Source: Gemmatimonadota bacterium (lineage in GTDB: Bacteria; Gemmatimonadota; Gemmatimonadetes; Longimicrobiales; Longimicrobiaceae). Taken from it: DNA of 64,000 bases. The notes beneath the pieces are model-generated. The model searched no databases. It was not told where the DNA came from and saw only the letters and a program-made list of their open reading frames with translations. The translations under genes and the position numbers were made by a program. Within the stretch, counting starts at the first letter, position 1, and every line of letters begins with the position of its first letter. Positions 1-8,901 of this stretch are shown one piece after another. The stretch lies in assembly GCA_028287185.1 (NCBI GenBank), contig JAQBQD010000160.1, positions 17,418 through 81,417 on the forward strand, in the 5' to 3' direction.

Positions 1-143
1 ACGAGAACCCGCGCACCGCGGCCGCGTTCAACGTGCGCTCGCTGCCTTCCGTGCTGTTCTTCAAGGACGGCAAGGTGGTGGACACCATCGTGGGCGCCGT
101 CCCCAAGCCCATGCTGAAGCAGAAGTTCGAGCAGCACGCCTGA
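1..143 (+). CDS. thioredoxin, C-terminal part (cut by window edge)
   Basis: The visible 46 residues form the C-terminal third of a thioredoxin. The motif [13 protein letters not shown] holds the cis-proline that packs against the active site in the fold, followed by the usual last strand and helix ([20 protein letters not shown]). The CxxC active site lies outside the window, so oxidoreductase activity is inferred from the fold. The reading frame enters with two bases of a codon, stops at TGA 141-143, and is followed by a strong terminator. Confidence 0.85.
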   Translation, partial: ENPRTAAAFNVRSLPSVLFFKDGKVVDTIVGAVPKPMLKQKFEQHA

Positions 144-169
144 GCTTCGGCGGCGGTTTGATCGACGAT

Positions 170-205
170 GGGCCGGGCCCGCACACGCGGCGCCCGGCCC
201 TTTTT
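170..205 (+). terminator. Rho-independent terminator of the thioredoxin gene
   Basis: An inverted repeat GGGCCGGGC / GCCCGGCCC is followed directly by TTTTT at 201-205, 27 bases after the thioredoxin stop codon. This is the clearest intrinsic terminator in the window. Confidence 0.9.
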
Positions 206-417
206 GTATCTCCCCGTCCGGCGTTGCGGAGGTTGCGTCGGCGACGGCGGTCGTCGTCCGCCCCGCACCCGCCACGGGTCGATGCCCGTGGCTGCAACGG
301 CATCTCCGCCCATCGGCGTGGGCTCGCTCCGCGCGTGGGGGTGTTCCGCGCGTGCCGCCACGGCCGATGTGTTCGGCGCTGTGCAGCACGTGGCCGGCGA
401 TGCCGGGGTGGGCGGAG

Positions 418-2109
418 CTACCGTCGAAAGCCCCGCGTTCGCTCCACCGCGGCGTCGTACACCGCAACCTCGCGCGCCACGTCGTCCGCGGTCCAGTTCA
501 ACCCCGGCTCTGTCGCCATCCTCTCCGCCACCGCGCGGGCGATCGCGCGGCCGCCGTCCTCCGTCTCGTAGAAGAGCTGCATCCGCCGGCGAAGGATGTC
601 CTCCAGCGACACCGCCATCTCCGCGCGGACGGCGTGGTCCACCTCCGCCCAGACGTACGGCCGCCCGTCGACCAGTTGGCGGCCGAGCCCCGGGTCCGCG
701 CGGATGGCGGCGAGCAACGCGTCCGCCTCCGCGCCGTACGAGCGGGCCAGGTGCATCGCCGTTCCGGCGGAGAGGCCGAGCGTTTGTGCATCCGCCGTGA
801 CGCGCGCGAGGAACGCGTCCCACGGCTCGGTGGGCGCGCCCGGGAGGGGGAGGAGGTCCGTGGTCGAGGGGCGGGACTGGATGCCGTGCTCCGCGCGCAG
901 GATCTCCGCGGCACGGTCCGCGGCCTGGAGCGCCATCACGCGATAGGTGGTCAGCTTGCCGCCTGCGATGTTGAGGAGGCCGGATGCGTCACGCCAGATC
1001 TCGTGCTCGCGCGGGGTTGCGCTCTCGGAGCCGGCGCCGCGCGGGGGGGCGAGCAGGGGGCGGATGCCGGCCCAGGTGCTCACCACGTCCCCGGTCGTGA
1101 GATTCGCGTCCGGGTAGATGGCGTTGGCGGATGCGACGAGGTAGTCCACGTCCTTCGCGTCCGCCTCGGCCGTGCCGGGATCGCCGGTGAAGTCCGTGTC
1201 GGTGGTGCCGACGTACGAGAAGTCGCCCTGCGGCAGCACGAACATCACCCGCCCGTCGATGGGCGACAGGAAGGTGACGGCGTGCCGGTTCCCCAGCCGA
1301 TCGGCGCGCACCATGATGTGCACGCCCTTCGTCGGCCGCAGCCGGGGCGCCGCTGACGGCTGGGCCAGGCGGCGGACGGCGTCGGACCAGGGCCCCGTCG
1401 CGTTCACCGTCACCCGCGCACGCACCTCCGTCTCCGTTCCCGTCCGCCGGTCACGGATGCGCGCGCCCTCGACCTTGCCGGACGGTCCGGTGAGGAAGGC
1501 GGCGACCTCCGCGTGCGAGACGGTCGCGGCGCCGGCCTCGTGCGCGGCGCGGACGTTGGCGAGGGCCAGGCGCGCGTCGTCCACCGCCGCGTCGAAGTAG
1601 ACGGCGGCGCCGGTCAGCCCCTCACGGCGCAGGCGGGGCTCCTCGGCGAGCGTGCCGGCGGGGCCCAGCATGCGGTGCGAGCGGATGTTGCCGAACAGGG
1701 AGAGGCCGTCGTACAGCCACATCCCGGCCAGTAGCTTGGGCAGGCTGACGGGGCCGCGGCGGAAGACGGGGAAGACGAACTCGAGGGGATGGATCAGGTG
1801 GGGAGCCAGCTTCAGGAGCCGGCGGCGCTCGGCGCTGGCCTCGAACACCAGGCGGAACTGGAAGGTCTCCAGGTAGCGCAGGCCGCCGTGCACCAGGCGC
1901 GACGAGCGGCTGCTGGTGCCACCGCCGAAGTCGCCCGCGTCCACCAGCGCCACGCGCAGCCCGCGCAGCGCCGCGTCCCGCGCAATGCCGGCGCCGGTGA
2001 CGCCGCCGCCGACCACCAGCATGTCCCACGTCCCCTCGCCGAGGGAGGCGAGATGCGCCGCGCGGGCGGCGGCGGAGAAGGGAAGGGCGGCGCTCGGGAC
2101 GGGCGTCAC
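418..2109 (-). CDS. glpD: glycerol-3-phosphate dehydrogenase, FAD-dependent
   Basis: The predicted 563-residue protein oxidises sn-glycerol 3-phosphate to dihydroxyacetone phosphate and passes electrons to quinone at the inner membrane. The N terminus has the dinucleotide-binding motif VVGGGVTGAGIARDA (about residues 32-46) and the family signature FGGGTSSRSSRLVHGGLRYL (about 61-80). Length matches the GlpD/GlpA family (500-560). The start is a GTG 13 bases after cheC ends, so it looks like the last gene of a dcd-cheC-glpD transcription unit. There are no glycerol kinase or facilitator genes beside it. Family assignment is firm; the exact start is less so. Confidence 0.93.
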   Translation of the reverse strand: MTPVPSAALPFSAAARAAHLASLGEGTWDMLVVGGGVTGAGIARDAALRGLRVALVDAGDFGGGTSSRSSRLVHGGLRYLETFQFRLVFEASAERRRLLKLAPHLIHPLEFVFPVFRRGPVSLPKLLAGMWLYDGLSLFGNIRSHRMLGPAGTLAEEPRLRREGLTGAAVYFDAAVDDARLALANVRAAHEAGAATVSHAEVAAFLTGPSGKVEGARIRDRRTGTETEVRARVTVNATGPWSDAVRRLAQPSAAPRLRPTKGVHIMVRADRLGNRHAVTFLSPIDGRVMFVLPQGDFSYVGTTDTDFTGDPGTAEADAKDVDYLVASANAIYPDANLTTGDVVSTWAGIRPLLAPPRGAGSESATPREHEIWRDASGLLNIAGGKLTTYRVMALQAADRAAEILRAEHGIQSRPSTTDLLPLPGAPTEPWDAFLARVTADAQTLGLSAGTAMHLARSYGAEADALLAAIRADPGLGRQLVDGRPYVWAEVDHAVRAEMAVSLEDILRRRMQLFYETEDGGRAIARAVAERMATEPGLNWTADDVAREVAVYDAAVERTRGFRR

Positions 2110-2122
2110 GGCCGGCGCCCGG

Positions 2123-2722
2123 CTACACGTCCTTGAAGCCCAGGGCGCGCAGCAGGGAGGTGAACGACACGTCCGAGTGGCTGAGGACGAAGACGCCCTC
2201 GAAGGTGGTGTCCAGGAAGGTGAAGTCCGTCTCGATCACCAGGCCGTCGTGCCCGTCGTGGTCCAGCTCGTCGCGCCCGATCTCGCGCAGGTCGGGGGTG
2301 CCGATCATCACGCCCTTGCCCAGGAACGAGCCCAGCACGCCCACGTACGCGGCGCAGACGATGTTGCCCATCTCGTTCAGCGCCGAGCGCTCCAGCGCGC
2401 CGATCTCCACGTGGGCCGACGAGTCGCGGCGCAGCATCAGCGCCACCATCCGCAGCGCCGTCTCCACCGTCAGGATCAGCGAGGCGCGCTCGCCGCCCTC
2501 GTCCGAGATGCCCTCGATGGGCACGGCGATCACCACCAGCGGCCCCGTGCCGGGCACCGTCTGCGAGGTCTCCTCGCCGGGCACGAACTGGATGCGGGGC
2601 ACCGAGATCATCACCGTCAGCCCCGTCAGGGCCGACAGGTTGGTGGCGGCGTGTCCGGCGCCGATGTTCACGACCTCACGGATCGCGTCGAGCTGCTGCG
2701 GGGTCACGGGGGTCGGTCTCAT
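2123..2722 (-). CDS. cheC: CheC-family CheY-P phosphatase
   Basis: A 199-residue CheC-type protein. CheC proteins dephosphorylate phospho-CheY and tune chemotaxis or related signalling. Both phosphatase-type motifs of the family are visible: REVVNIGAGHAATNL near residue 15 and LNEMGNIVCAAYVG near residue 103, each with the E-x2-N core. Two active-site copies are typical of CheC rather than CheX. I start at the ATG at 2722 (MRPTPVTPQQ) because the upstream in-frame extension is low complexity. No cheA, cheW, cheY or flagellar genes lie nearby; the chemoreceptor at 53524-55662 is the only other such component in the window. Confidence 0.85.
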   Translation of the reverse strand: MRPTPVTPQQLDAIREVVNIGAGHAATNLSALTGLTVMISVPRIQFVPGEETSQTVPGTGPLVVIAVPIEGISDEGGERASLILTVETALRMVALMLRRDSSAHVEIGALERSALNEMGNIVCAAYVGVLGSFLGKGVMIGTPDLREIGRDELDHDGHDGLVIETDFTFLDTTFEGVFVLSHSDVSFTSLLRALGFKDV

Positions 2723-2794
2723 GCGTTCGGTTTCCGCGGTGCGCGCTTGGATGAAGGAAGGTGGAGGCACGGCGCCCGCCGTGCAGGTTTCGGG

Positions 2795-3349
2795 CTAGAG
2801 CCGCGGCGTGGTGACGCCCACCTGGCCCTGGTACTTGCCCTTTCGGTCCGCGTAGCTCACCTCGCAGACCTCGTTCGCCTCGAAGAAGATCACCTGCGCG
2901 ATCCCTTCGTTGGCGTAGATGCGCGCCGGCAGCGGCGTCGTGTTGCTGATCTCCAGCGTTACGAATCCCTCCCACTCGGGCTCGAAAGGGGTCACATTTG
3001 TAATAATCCCACAACGCGCGTACGTACTTTTCCCGACACAGAGCGTCATCACCGTACGCGGGATGCGGAAGTACTCCACCGAGCGCGCCAGGGCGAACGA
3101 GTTGGGGGGGACGATGCAGACGTCGCCCTCGTAGTTCACGAACGACCTGTCGTCGAACGCCTTGGGGTCGACGATGGCGTTGTTGACGTTGGTGAAGATC
3201 TTGAACTCGCGCGCCACCCGCATGTCGTAGCCGTACGACGACACCCCGTACGAGATGGTGCCCTGCCGCACCTGCGCGTCCTGGAACGGCTCGATCATGC
3301 CGTGCTCGCGGGCCATGCGGCGGATCCAGTGGTCGGGCTTGATGCTCAT
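2795..3349 (-). CDS. dcd: dCTP deaminase
   Basis: The 184-residue protein matches dCTP deaminase, which converts dCTP to dUTP for thymidylate synthesis. Diagnostic segments are SYGYDMRVA near residue 37, the nucleotide-binding [10 protein letters not shown] near residue 107, and [15 protein letters not shown] near residue 123, which contains the catalytic glutamate. Length is close to the E. coli enzyme (193). It is the first gene of a minus-strand unit leading to cheC and glpD and diverges from the nuo operon across about 255 bases. The sequence does not tell whether it is the bifunctional dCTP deaminase/dUTPase type. Confidence 0.95.
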   Translation of the reverse strand: MSIKPDHWIRRMAREHGMIEPFQDAQVRQGTISYGVSSYGYDMRVAREFKIFTNVNNAIVDPKAFDDRSFVNYEGDVCIVPPNSFALARSVEYFRIPRTVMTLCVGKSTYARCGIITNVTPFEPEWEGFVTLEISNTTPLPARIYANEGIAQVIFFEANEVCEVSYADRKGKYQGQVGVTTPRL

Positions 3350-3517
3350 CGGGAGCGCGGCGTCGCGGGTCGTGAGGGCGGGTCCGGCCTCGCGCGGCGC
3401 CCGAAGGTACGCCGTAGGAACGGGCGTTGCAGGCGGGGGTACCGGGAAGCTCGCAGGGGCGGGAACCTAGGGCCGAGGAGGCGCGGCGGCAAGGGCGGAA
3501 ACGGGCTCCGCGTCTGC

Positions 3518-3547
3518 TTGACACTGGCCGCGGCGGCGGTGTATCTT
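3518..3547 (+). promoter_or_regulatory. promoter of the nuo operon
   Basis: A perfect -35 hexamer TTGACA (3518-3523), an 18-base spacer and a -10 hexamer TATCTT (3542-3547) place the start of transcription near 3554, about 50 bases upstream of nuoA. It is one of the best sigma-70-type matches in the window. Confidence 0.7.
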
Positions 3548-3563
3548 GCGCCGTCTTCCTGCA

Positions 3564-3579
3564 AGTGAAGGATTTCACA
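3564..3579 (+). promoter_or_regulatory. CRP/FNR-family operator candidate in the nuo leader
   Basis: The sequence AGTGA-N6-TCACA differs by one base from the CRP consensus TGTGA-N6-TCACA. It lies about 10-25 bases downstream of the predicted start point of the nuo promoter, a position that would suit repression. The regulator is unknown. Confidence 0.4.
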
Positions 3580-3604
3580 AACTCTCGTCGGGAGATCGCG
3601 ACGC

Positions 3605-3961
3605 ATGCTGCGGCCCTACGTCCCCCTGCTGGTCCTGCTGGCCCTTTCCGTGGTCAACGCGATCTTCATGGTCGTGCTGTCCACGGTGCTGAGCCCGGGC
3701 GGGGCGACGAAGGTGAAGTCCGCGCCCTACGAGTCGGGGATGACGCCGCTCGGCAACCCGCGCGAGCGGTTCTCGGTCAAGTTCTACGTCGTGGCCATCC
3801 TGTTCATCGTCTTCGACGTGGAGACCATCTTCCTCCTGCCCTGGGCCGTGTCGGCGCGCCGGCTGGGCTGGGCGGGGTTCGCGGCCGCGGGGATCTTCAT
3901 CTTCATCCTCACGGTCGGGCTCATCTACGAGTGGAAGAAGGGAGCGCTGGAATGGGATTGA
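3605..3961 (+). CDS. nuoA: NADH-quinone oxidoreductase subunit A
   Basis: First gene of the complex I operon. The 118-residue protein has three hydrophobic segments and the conserved stretch [20 protein letters not shown] between the first and second. It is a membrane subunit at the junction of the peripheral and membrane arms. A GGGAGA sequence about 10 bases upstream acts as ribosome binding site. The 3' end overlaps nuoB by 10 bases, implying translational coupling. Confidence 0.96.
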   Translation: MLRPYVPLLVLLALSVVNAIFMVVLSTVLSPGGATKVKSAPYESGMTPLGNPRERFSVKFYVVAILFIVFDVETIFLLPWAVSARRLGWAGFAAAGIFIFILTVGLIYEWKKGALEWD

Positions 3962-4644
3962 ACGAAGGCGCACTGCCCGTACATACAGGCCCTGCCGAGG
4001 CTCCCCAGGGGGGCCTCTTCTCGGGGCAGCCCAGCTTCCTCACCACCAAGCTGGACGCGGTGGTGAACTGGGCCCGCACGAACTCGCTGTGGCCCATGCC
4101 GTTCGGCACCGCGTGCTGCGCCATCGAGATGATGGCGACGGCGGCCACGCGGTACGACCTGGCGCGCTTCGGCATGGAGCGCATGAGCTTCTCGCCGCGC
4201 CAGGCCGACCTGCTGATCTGCGCGGGGCGGGTGAGCTACAAGATGGCGCCCGTGCTGCGCCGCATCTGGGAGCAGATGCCCGAGCCCAAGTGGGCCATCT
4301 CCATGGGCGCCTGCGCCAGCTCCGGAGGCGTGTTCGACGTCTACAGCATGGTCCAGGGGATCGACACCATCATCCCCGTGGACGTGTACGTGCCCGGCTG
4401 CCCGCCGCGGCCCGAGGGGCTGATCTACGGGATCCTCATGATCCAGGAGAAGATCCGCAACAGCGCCCCCACCAGCCGCGCCGAGTGGGGCCGCACGGAC
4501 CTGCTGCCGGAAAGCGCCTCCGCCCTGACGGACCCGATGATCGAGGACATCACGGCGCCCTTCGGCAACTCCACCAACCAGAACCGCGCCAGCGGCCTGG
4601 TCTCCACCGGCGCCATGGTCCGCGCGTCGGACCGGCGCCCGTAG
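3952..4644 (+). CDS. nuoB: NADH-quinone oxidoreductase subunit B
   Basis: The 230-residue protein carries the ligands of iron-sulfur cluster N2: adjacent cysteines in [10 protein letters not shown], one in MGACASSGG and one in [11 protein letters not shown]2 is the last cluster before quinone. An N-terminal tail of about 30 residues precedes the conserved core, and about 45 poorly conserved residues follow the final helix. I chose the ATG at 3952, inside the end of nuoA, because the core starts shortly afterwards ([14 protein letters not shown]). Confidence 0.96.
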   Translation: MGLNEGALPVHTGPAEAPQGGLFSGQPSFLTTKLDAVVNWARTNSLWPMPFGTACCAIEMMATAATRYDLARFGMERMSFSPRQADLLICAGRVSYKMAPVLRRIWEQMPEPKWAISMGACASSGGVFDVYSMVQGIDTIIPVDVYVPGCPPRPEGLIYGILMIQEKIRNSAPTSRAEWGRTDLLPESASALTDPMIEDITAPFGNSTNQNRASGLVSTGAMVRASDRRP

Positions 4645-4655
4645 GCCGCGCGACG

Positions 4656-5384
4656 ATGAGCAACGACGCCTTCAAGAAGGGGCTGGACGGCCTGGACTCC
4701 GGCCCCACGCCCTCGCAGGCCGGGCAGACCGAGGCCCCCCCCGCGGCGGCCGGGCTGCCGCCGCACCCCAGCGTGGACGCCCTCCGCGAGCGCTTCGGCG
4801 ACGCGGTGCTGCGCCACGAGCTGGTGGCGGGCGACGAGCACGTGGTGTACGTGGACCCGGCGCGCGTGCTGGAGATGCTGGGGTGGCTGAAGGACGACCC
4901 GGCGCACCGCTACGACTTCCTGCAGGACCTGACTTGCGTGGACCACGGCAACGGCCGCACCCTGCAGGTGGTCTGGCAGCTCTGGTCCATCCCCAACAAG
5001 CTGAACCTGCGGGTGAAGGCCACGCTGCCCCTGGACGCGCTGGAGGTCGACAGCGTGTACCACCTGTGGCGGGCGAGCGACTGGCTGGAGCGCGAGGCGT
5101 ACGACATGTTCGGCGTGGTGTTCCGCGGTCACCCCGACCTGCGGCGCATCCTCATGCCCTACAACTACGCCGAGGGCCACCCGCTGCGGAAGGACTTCCC
5201 CCTGCGCGGCCGCTTCACGCGTGCCGAGCAGACCCGGCGCGCGCTGGCGCAGAAGACGGAGGACCACTACTCCGAGAAGGAGCTGCGCATCGCGCACGCG
5301 CTGGGGCAGGCGCTTCCCGAGCCCTTCGCCCCGGGCGAGGCGGGGAGCCAGGGACAATTCGGCGGCATGGGAGGAGCGGGCTGA
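4656..5384 (+). CDS. nuoC: NADH-quinone oxidoreductase subunit C
   Basis: A 242-residue peripheral-arm subunit. The first 40 residues are a Pro/Ala-rich tail absent from short homologues. The family signature follows: [31 protein letters not shown] and [12 protein letters not shown]. It is a separate gene, not fused to nuoD as in E. coli. Its stop shares one base with the start of nuoD (TGATG). Confidence 0.96.
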   Translation: MSNDAFKKGLDGLDSGPTPSQAGQTEAPPAAAGLPPHPSVDALRERFGDAVLRHELVAGDEHVVYVDPARVLEMLGWLKDDPAHRYDFLQDLTCVDHGNGRTLQVVWQLWSIPNKLNLRVKATLPLDALEVDSVYHLWRASDWLEREAYDMFGVVFRGHPDLRRILMPYNYAEGHPLRKDFPLRGRFTRAEQTRRALAQKTEDHYSEKELRIAHALGQALPEPFAPGEAGSQGQFGGMGGAG

Positions 5385-6673
5385 TGGCGCTTCGGAGAGT
5401 GGTCTACAACGTCACGCGGAACCCCGAGCTGGCCGCCGGCGGCAGCCTGGTGCACGCGCCCGTGGTGCCCGTGGCGGGCGAGGTGGCGCACCCGCACCAG
5501 GACATCGCCGGCGAGCACATGCTCATCAACATCGGCCCGCAGCACCCGGCCACGCACGGCGTGCTGCGCCTGGTGCTGGAGCTGGACGGCGAGACGGTGG
5601 TACGCTGCATCCCCCACATCGGCTACCTGCACTCCTCGTTCGAGAAGCTGGGCGAGTACCGGGACTGGAACCAGATCGTCCCGCTCACGGACCGCATGGA
5701 CTACCTGGCGCCGCTCATCTACAACTGCGCCTATGCCATGTCCGTCGAGAAGCTGATGGGCGTGGAGGTCACCGAGCGCTGCAAGGTGGTGCGGCTCATC
5801 TGCATGGAGCTGGACCGCATCTTCAGCCACCTGCTGTGGCTGGGCACCACGGGCATCGACCTGGGCGCCTTCACGGTCTTCCTCTACACCTTCCAGCAGC
5901 GCGAGCTGATCTACGACCTGCACGAGTCGTACGTCGGCGCCCGCATCACCACCTCGTCCACGCGCATCGGCGGGATGATGGCCGACCTGCCGGCGGGGTG
6001 GATCGACCAGCTCAACTCCTTCTTGAAGGGGTTCCCGAAGGTGCTGGACGAGGTGGACACGCTGCTCACCAACAACGCCATCTGGGTGGGACGCACGCAG
6101 GGCGTGGGCGTGATCTCGGCCGAGGACGCGGTGAACTTCGGGCTGTCCGGGCCCAACCTGCGCGCCTCGGGCGTGGCGTACGACGTCCGCAAGGACCGCC
6201 CGTACTACGACATGGAGACGTACGACTTCGACGTCCCGGTGGGCGAGCACGGCGACATCTACGACCGCTACCTGTGCCGCATGGAGGAGATGCGGCAGAG
6301 CGTGGGGCTGCTGCACCAGTTCATCGAGCGCCTTCCCGGCGGCTCCATCAACGTGGACGACCCGCGGGTGATCCTGCCGTCCAAGACGATGGCGATGAAC
6401 GACATGGAATCGATGATCCACCACTTCAAGGTGGTCATGGAGGGCGTCCGCGCCCCCGTGGGCGAATCGTGGTTCTCGGTGGAGTCGAGCAAGGGCGAGC
6501 TGGGGATGTACGTGGTGTCGGACGGCGGGGCCAAGCCCGTCCGCTGGCGCGTGCGCGGCCCCTCGTTCATCAACATCGCGGCGCTTCCGCACATGATCGA
6601 GGGCGCGCTGCTGTCGGACGTGATCGCGGTCAACGCGTCGCTGGACATCGTGCTGGGAGAGATCGACCGATGA
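5384..6673 (+). CDS. nuoD: NADH-quinone oxidoreductase subunit D
   Basis: The 429-residue 49-kDa-type subunit helps form the quinone site. The signatures MLINIGPQHPATHGVLRLVL and IPHIGYLHSSFEKLGEYRD are present, as is the C-terminal DIVLGEIDR tail. About 45 extra N-terminal residues precede the core. It is coupled to nuoC (TGATG) and to nuoE (ATGA overlap). Confidence 0.97.
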   Translation: MALRRVVYNVTRNPELAAGGSLVHAPVVPVAGEVAHPHQDIAGEHMLINIGPQHPATHGVLRLVLELDGETVVRCIPHIGYLHSSFEKLGEYRDWNQIVPLTDRMDYLAPLIYNCAYAMSVEKLMGVEVTERCKVVRLICMELDRIFSHLLWLGTTGIDLGAFTVFLYTFQQRELIYDLHESYVGARITTSSTRIGGMMADLPAGWIDQLNSFLKGFPKVLDEVDTLLTNNAIWVGRTQGVGVISAEDAVNFGLSGPNLRASGVAYDVRKDRPYYDMETYDFDVPVGEHGDIYDRYLCRMEEMRQSVGLLHQFIERLPGGSINVDDPRVILPSKTMAMNDMESMIHHFKVVMEGVRAPVGESWFSVESSKGELGMYVVSDGGAKPVRWRVRGPSFINIAALPHMIEGALLSDVIAVNASLDIVLGEIDR

Positions 6674-7350
6674 GCGGGCACCCCAACGACGACCTCCACC
6701 CCGAGTCGTGGCCCGTGGCGGCCGCCAACCCGGGGTTCGCGGGCGACACCGGCGAGTTCACGCAGCTCACCGAAGACGACGTGCGCGGCCTCTCCTTCGT
6801 CGGGATCCGGCCCAAGGACGGCGGCCACGCCTCCGTCGCCGGCACGCTCCCGTACCAGGTGGCGGAGAAGGACCCCGAGGCGCCCATCTTCAGCGGCCCC
6901 TACGAGGACCGCCTGGAGAAGGTGCTGAGCCGCTATCCCGACCGGCAGGCGGCGCTCCTCCCCACGCTGCACATGGCGCAGGAGGTCCGCGGCTTCCTGT
7001 CCCCGGCCACGCTGGACGAGGTGGCCCAGAAGCTGGGGCTGTCGCCCGCCTACGTGCGCGGGGTGGCGACGTTCTACACCATGTACAACCTGGCTCCCGT
7101 CGGGAAGCACCTGATCCAGGTGTGCACCAACATCTCGTGCAACCTGTGCGGCGGCGACGCGGTGCTGGCGGAGTTCCTGAAGCACGCGGGCACCGAGGTG
7201 GGCGAGACCTCGGCCAACGGGCTGTGGACCATCATCGAGGTGGAGTGCCTGGGGGCCTGCGGGTTCCCCACGGCGGTGCAGATCAACGACCGCTACTTCG
7301 AGAACGTCCGCCCCGAGGACGTTCCGGCGGTCCTGGCGCAGCTCACCTGA
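6670..7350 (+). CDS. nuoE: NADH-quinone oxidoreductase subunit E
   Basis: The 226-residue 24-kDa-type subunit binds the [2Fe-2S] cluster N1a in a thioredoxin-like fold. Cluster ligands are visible in QVCTNISCNLCGG and VECLGACG. The helical N-terminal domain (residues about 75-130) is preceded by about 70 acidic and low-complexity residues, so the protein is longer than the usual 160-180. It starts with ATGA overlapping the nuoD stop. Confidence 0.95.
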   Translation: MSGHPNDDLHPESWPVAAANPGFAGDTGEFTQLTEDDVRGLSFVGIRPKDGGHASVAGTLPYQVAEKDPEAPIFSGPYEDRLEKVLSRYPDRQAALLPTLHMAQEVRGFLSPATLDEVAQKLGLSPAYVRGVATFYTMYNLAPVGKHLIQVCTNISCNLCGGDAVLAEFLKHAGTEVGETSANGLWTIIEVECLGACGFPTAVQINDRYFENVRPEDVPAVLAQLT

Positions 7351-7357
7351 GGCGGCG

Positions 7358-8647
7358 ATGGCGTACCCGTACATCCACCCGAGCGAGACCCGCGTCCTTT
7401 CCAAGCACTTCGGCGAGCCCGAGGCCCGGACGCTGAAGGGATGGGAGGCCCGCGGCGGCTACGAGGCGGCCCGCAAGGCGCTGTCGATGGAGCGCTCCGC
7501 CGTCGTGGACGAGGTGAAGGCGTCCGGCCTGCGCGGCCGCGGCGGCGCCGGCTTCCCCACGGGCGTGAAGTGGAGCTTCATGCCCAAGAAGACGGACAAG
7601 CCGCACTTCCTGGTCTGCAACGCGGACGAGTCCGAGCCCGGCACCTTCAAGGACCGCGAGCTCATGCGCTGGACGCCGCACGCCCTGATCGAGGGCCTGC
7701 TGGTGGGCGCGTACGCCATCCACGCCGAGCACGCCTACGTCTACATCCGCGGCGAGTTCTTCGAGGCGGCGCAGATCATGGCGCGCGCCATCGAGGAGGC
7801 GTACGAGGCCGGGTACGCGGGAAAGAACGTGTTCGGGCTGGGCGTGGACATCGACATCACGCTGCACCTGGGGGCGGGCGCCTACATCTGCGGCGAGGAG
7901 ACGGGGCTGCTCAACTCGCTGGAGGGGCGCCGCGGAGAGCCGCGCATGAAGCCCCCGTTCCCGGCCATCTCGGGCGCGTTCCGCTTTCCCACCGCGGTGA
8001 ACAACGTGGAGAGCCTGATCGCGGCGGCCCACGTGGTGCTGAACGGCGCGGCCTGGTACAAGCAGTGGGGCACGGAGAAGAGCACGGGCACCAAGCTCTT
8101 CTGCGTGTCGGGACACGTGAAGCGCCCCGGCAACTACGAGGTGCCGCTGGGCTTCAACTTCAAGGAGTTCATCTACGACGTCTGCGGCGGCACGCCCAGC
8201 GGCCGGCCCATCAAGGCCGTGATCCCGGGCGGCAGCTCGGTGCCCATCCTCACGGGCGACGAGCTGGACATCGGGATGGACTACGAGGCGATGGCGGCGG
8301 CCGGCACCATGCTGGGATGCGGGTCGGTGATCGTGATGGACGACACCACCAACATCGTCAAGCAGGTGCGGCGGATGGTGGACTTCTACGCCCACGAGAG
8401 CTGCGGCCAGTGCACGCCCTGCCGCGAGGGCACCACGTGGGCCGCCAAGATCCTGCGCCGCATCGAGAACGGGCGCGGCCAGCCGGACGACCTGGAGACG
8501 CTGCTGCAGATCTCCGAGAACATGTCGGGCAAGACCATCTGCGTGCTGTCCGACGCGGCGGCGGCCCCCATCACGTCGTCGATCGAGAAGTTCCGCGGCG
8601 ACTACGAGGCGCTCATGGCCCCCGTGCCGGCCCTCGCCGCGCGGTAG
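7358..8647 (+). CDS. nuoF: NADH-quinone oxidoreductase subunit F
   Basis: The 429-residue 51-kDa-type subunit holds the NADH site, FMN and cluster N3. The NADH/FMN glycine-rich motif GLRGRGGAGFPTGVKW and the N3 motif ESCGQCTPCREG are intact, with the fourth cysteine in GKTICVLSDAAAAP. It begins 7 bases after nuoE. A 254-base gap separates it from nuoG, an unusual break in an otherwise tightly packed operon. Confidence 0.97.
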   Translation: MAYPYIHPSETRVLSKHFGEPEARTLKGWEARGGYEAARKALSMERSAVVDEVKASGLRGRGGAGFPTGVKWSFMPKKTDKPHFLVCNADESEPGTFKDRELMRWTPHALIEGLLVGAYAIHAEHAYVYIRGEFFEAAQIMARAIEEAYEAGYAGKNVFGLGVDIDITLHLGAGAYICGEETGLLNSLEGRRGEPRMKPPFPAISGAFRFPTAVNNVESLIAAAHVVLNGAAWYKQWGTEKSTGTKLFCVSGHVKRPGNYEVPLGFNFKEFIYDVCGGTPSGRPIKAVIPGGSSVPILTGDELDIGMDYEAMAAAGTMLGCGSVIVMDDTTNIVKQVRRMVDFYAHESCGQCTPCREGTTWAAKILRRIENGRGQPDDLETLLQISENMSGKTICVLSDAAAAPITSSIEKFRGDYEALMAPVPALAAR

Positions 8648-8901
8648 CTCACGGAACCTTCCCGGTCCTCCGATCTCCGCCATCCGCGGATCGATCGAGG
8701 ACCACGTGCGGAAGCCTCGTCGCGACGATGCCGAGAGGTCGACGGCAGAACCTTCCGCCAGGGTACCCGCGCACCGCTCTTCCGGTGATCCCGGTCGACG
8801 GACGCCGGGCTGAGAGATTCACGGGGCTGCGCACGCCGCGGCCTTCCTGCGAGCCGACCAGGGCCCCACGGCCCGAGCGAAGTACATTACGAGGAGGCCC
8901 C

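Noticed and set aside
158..800. Two long plus-strand open frames opposite glpD
   Set aside because: Arg/Pro-rich translations without domain signals, lying opposite or beside the firmly identified glpD; they reflect high GC.
8648..8901. Extra gene between nuoF and nuoG
   Set aside because: The frame is open but in phase with nuoG by chance; it lacks a start with ribosome binding site and any conserved motif.
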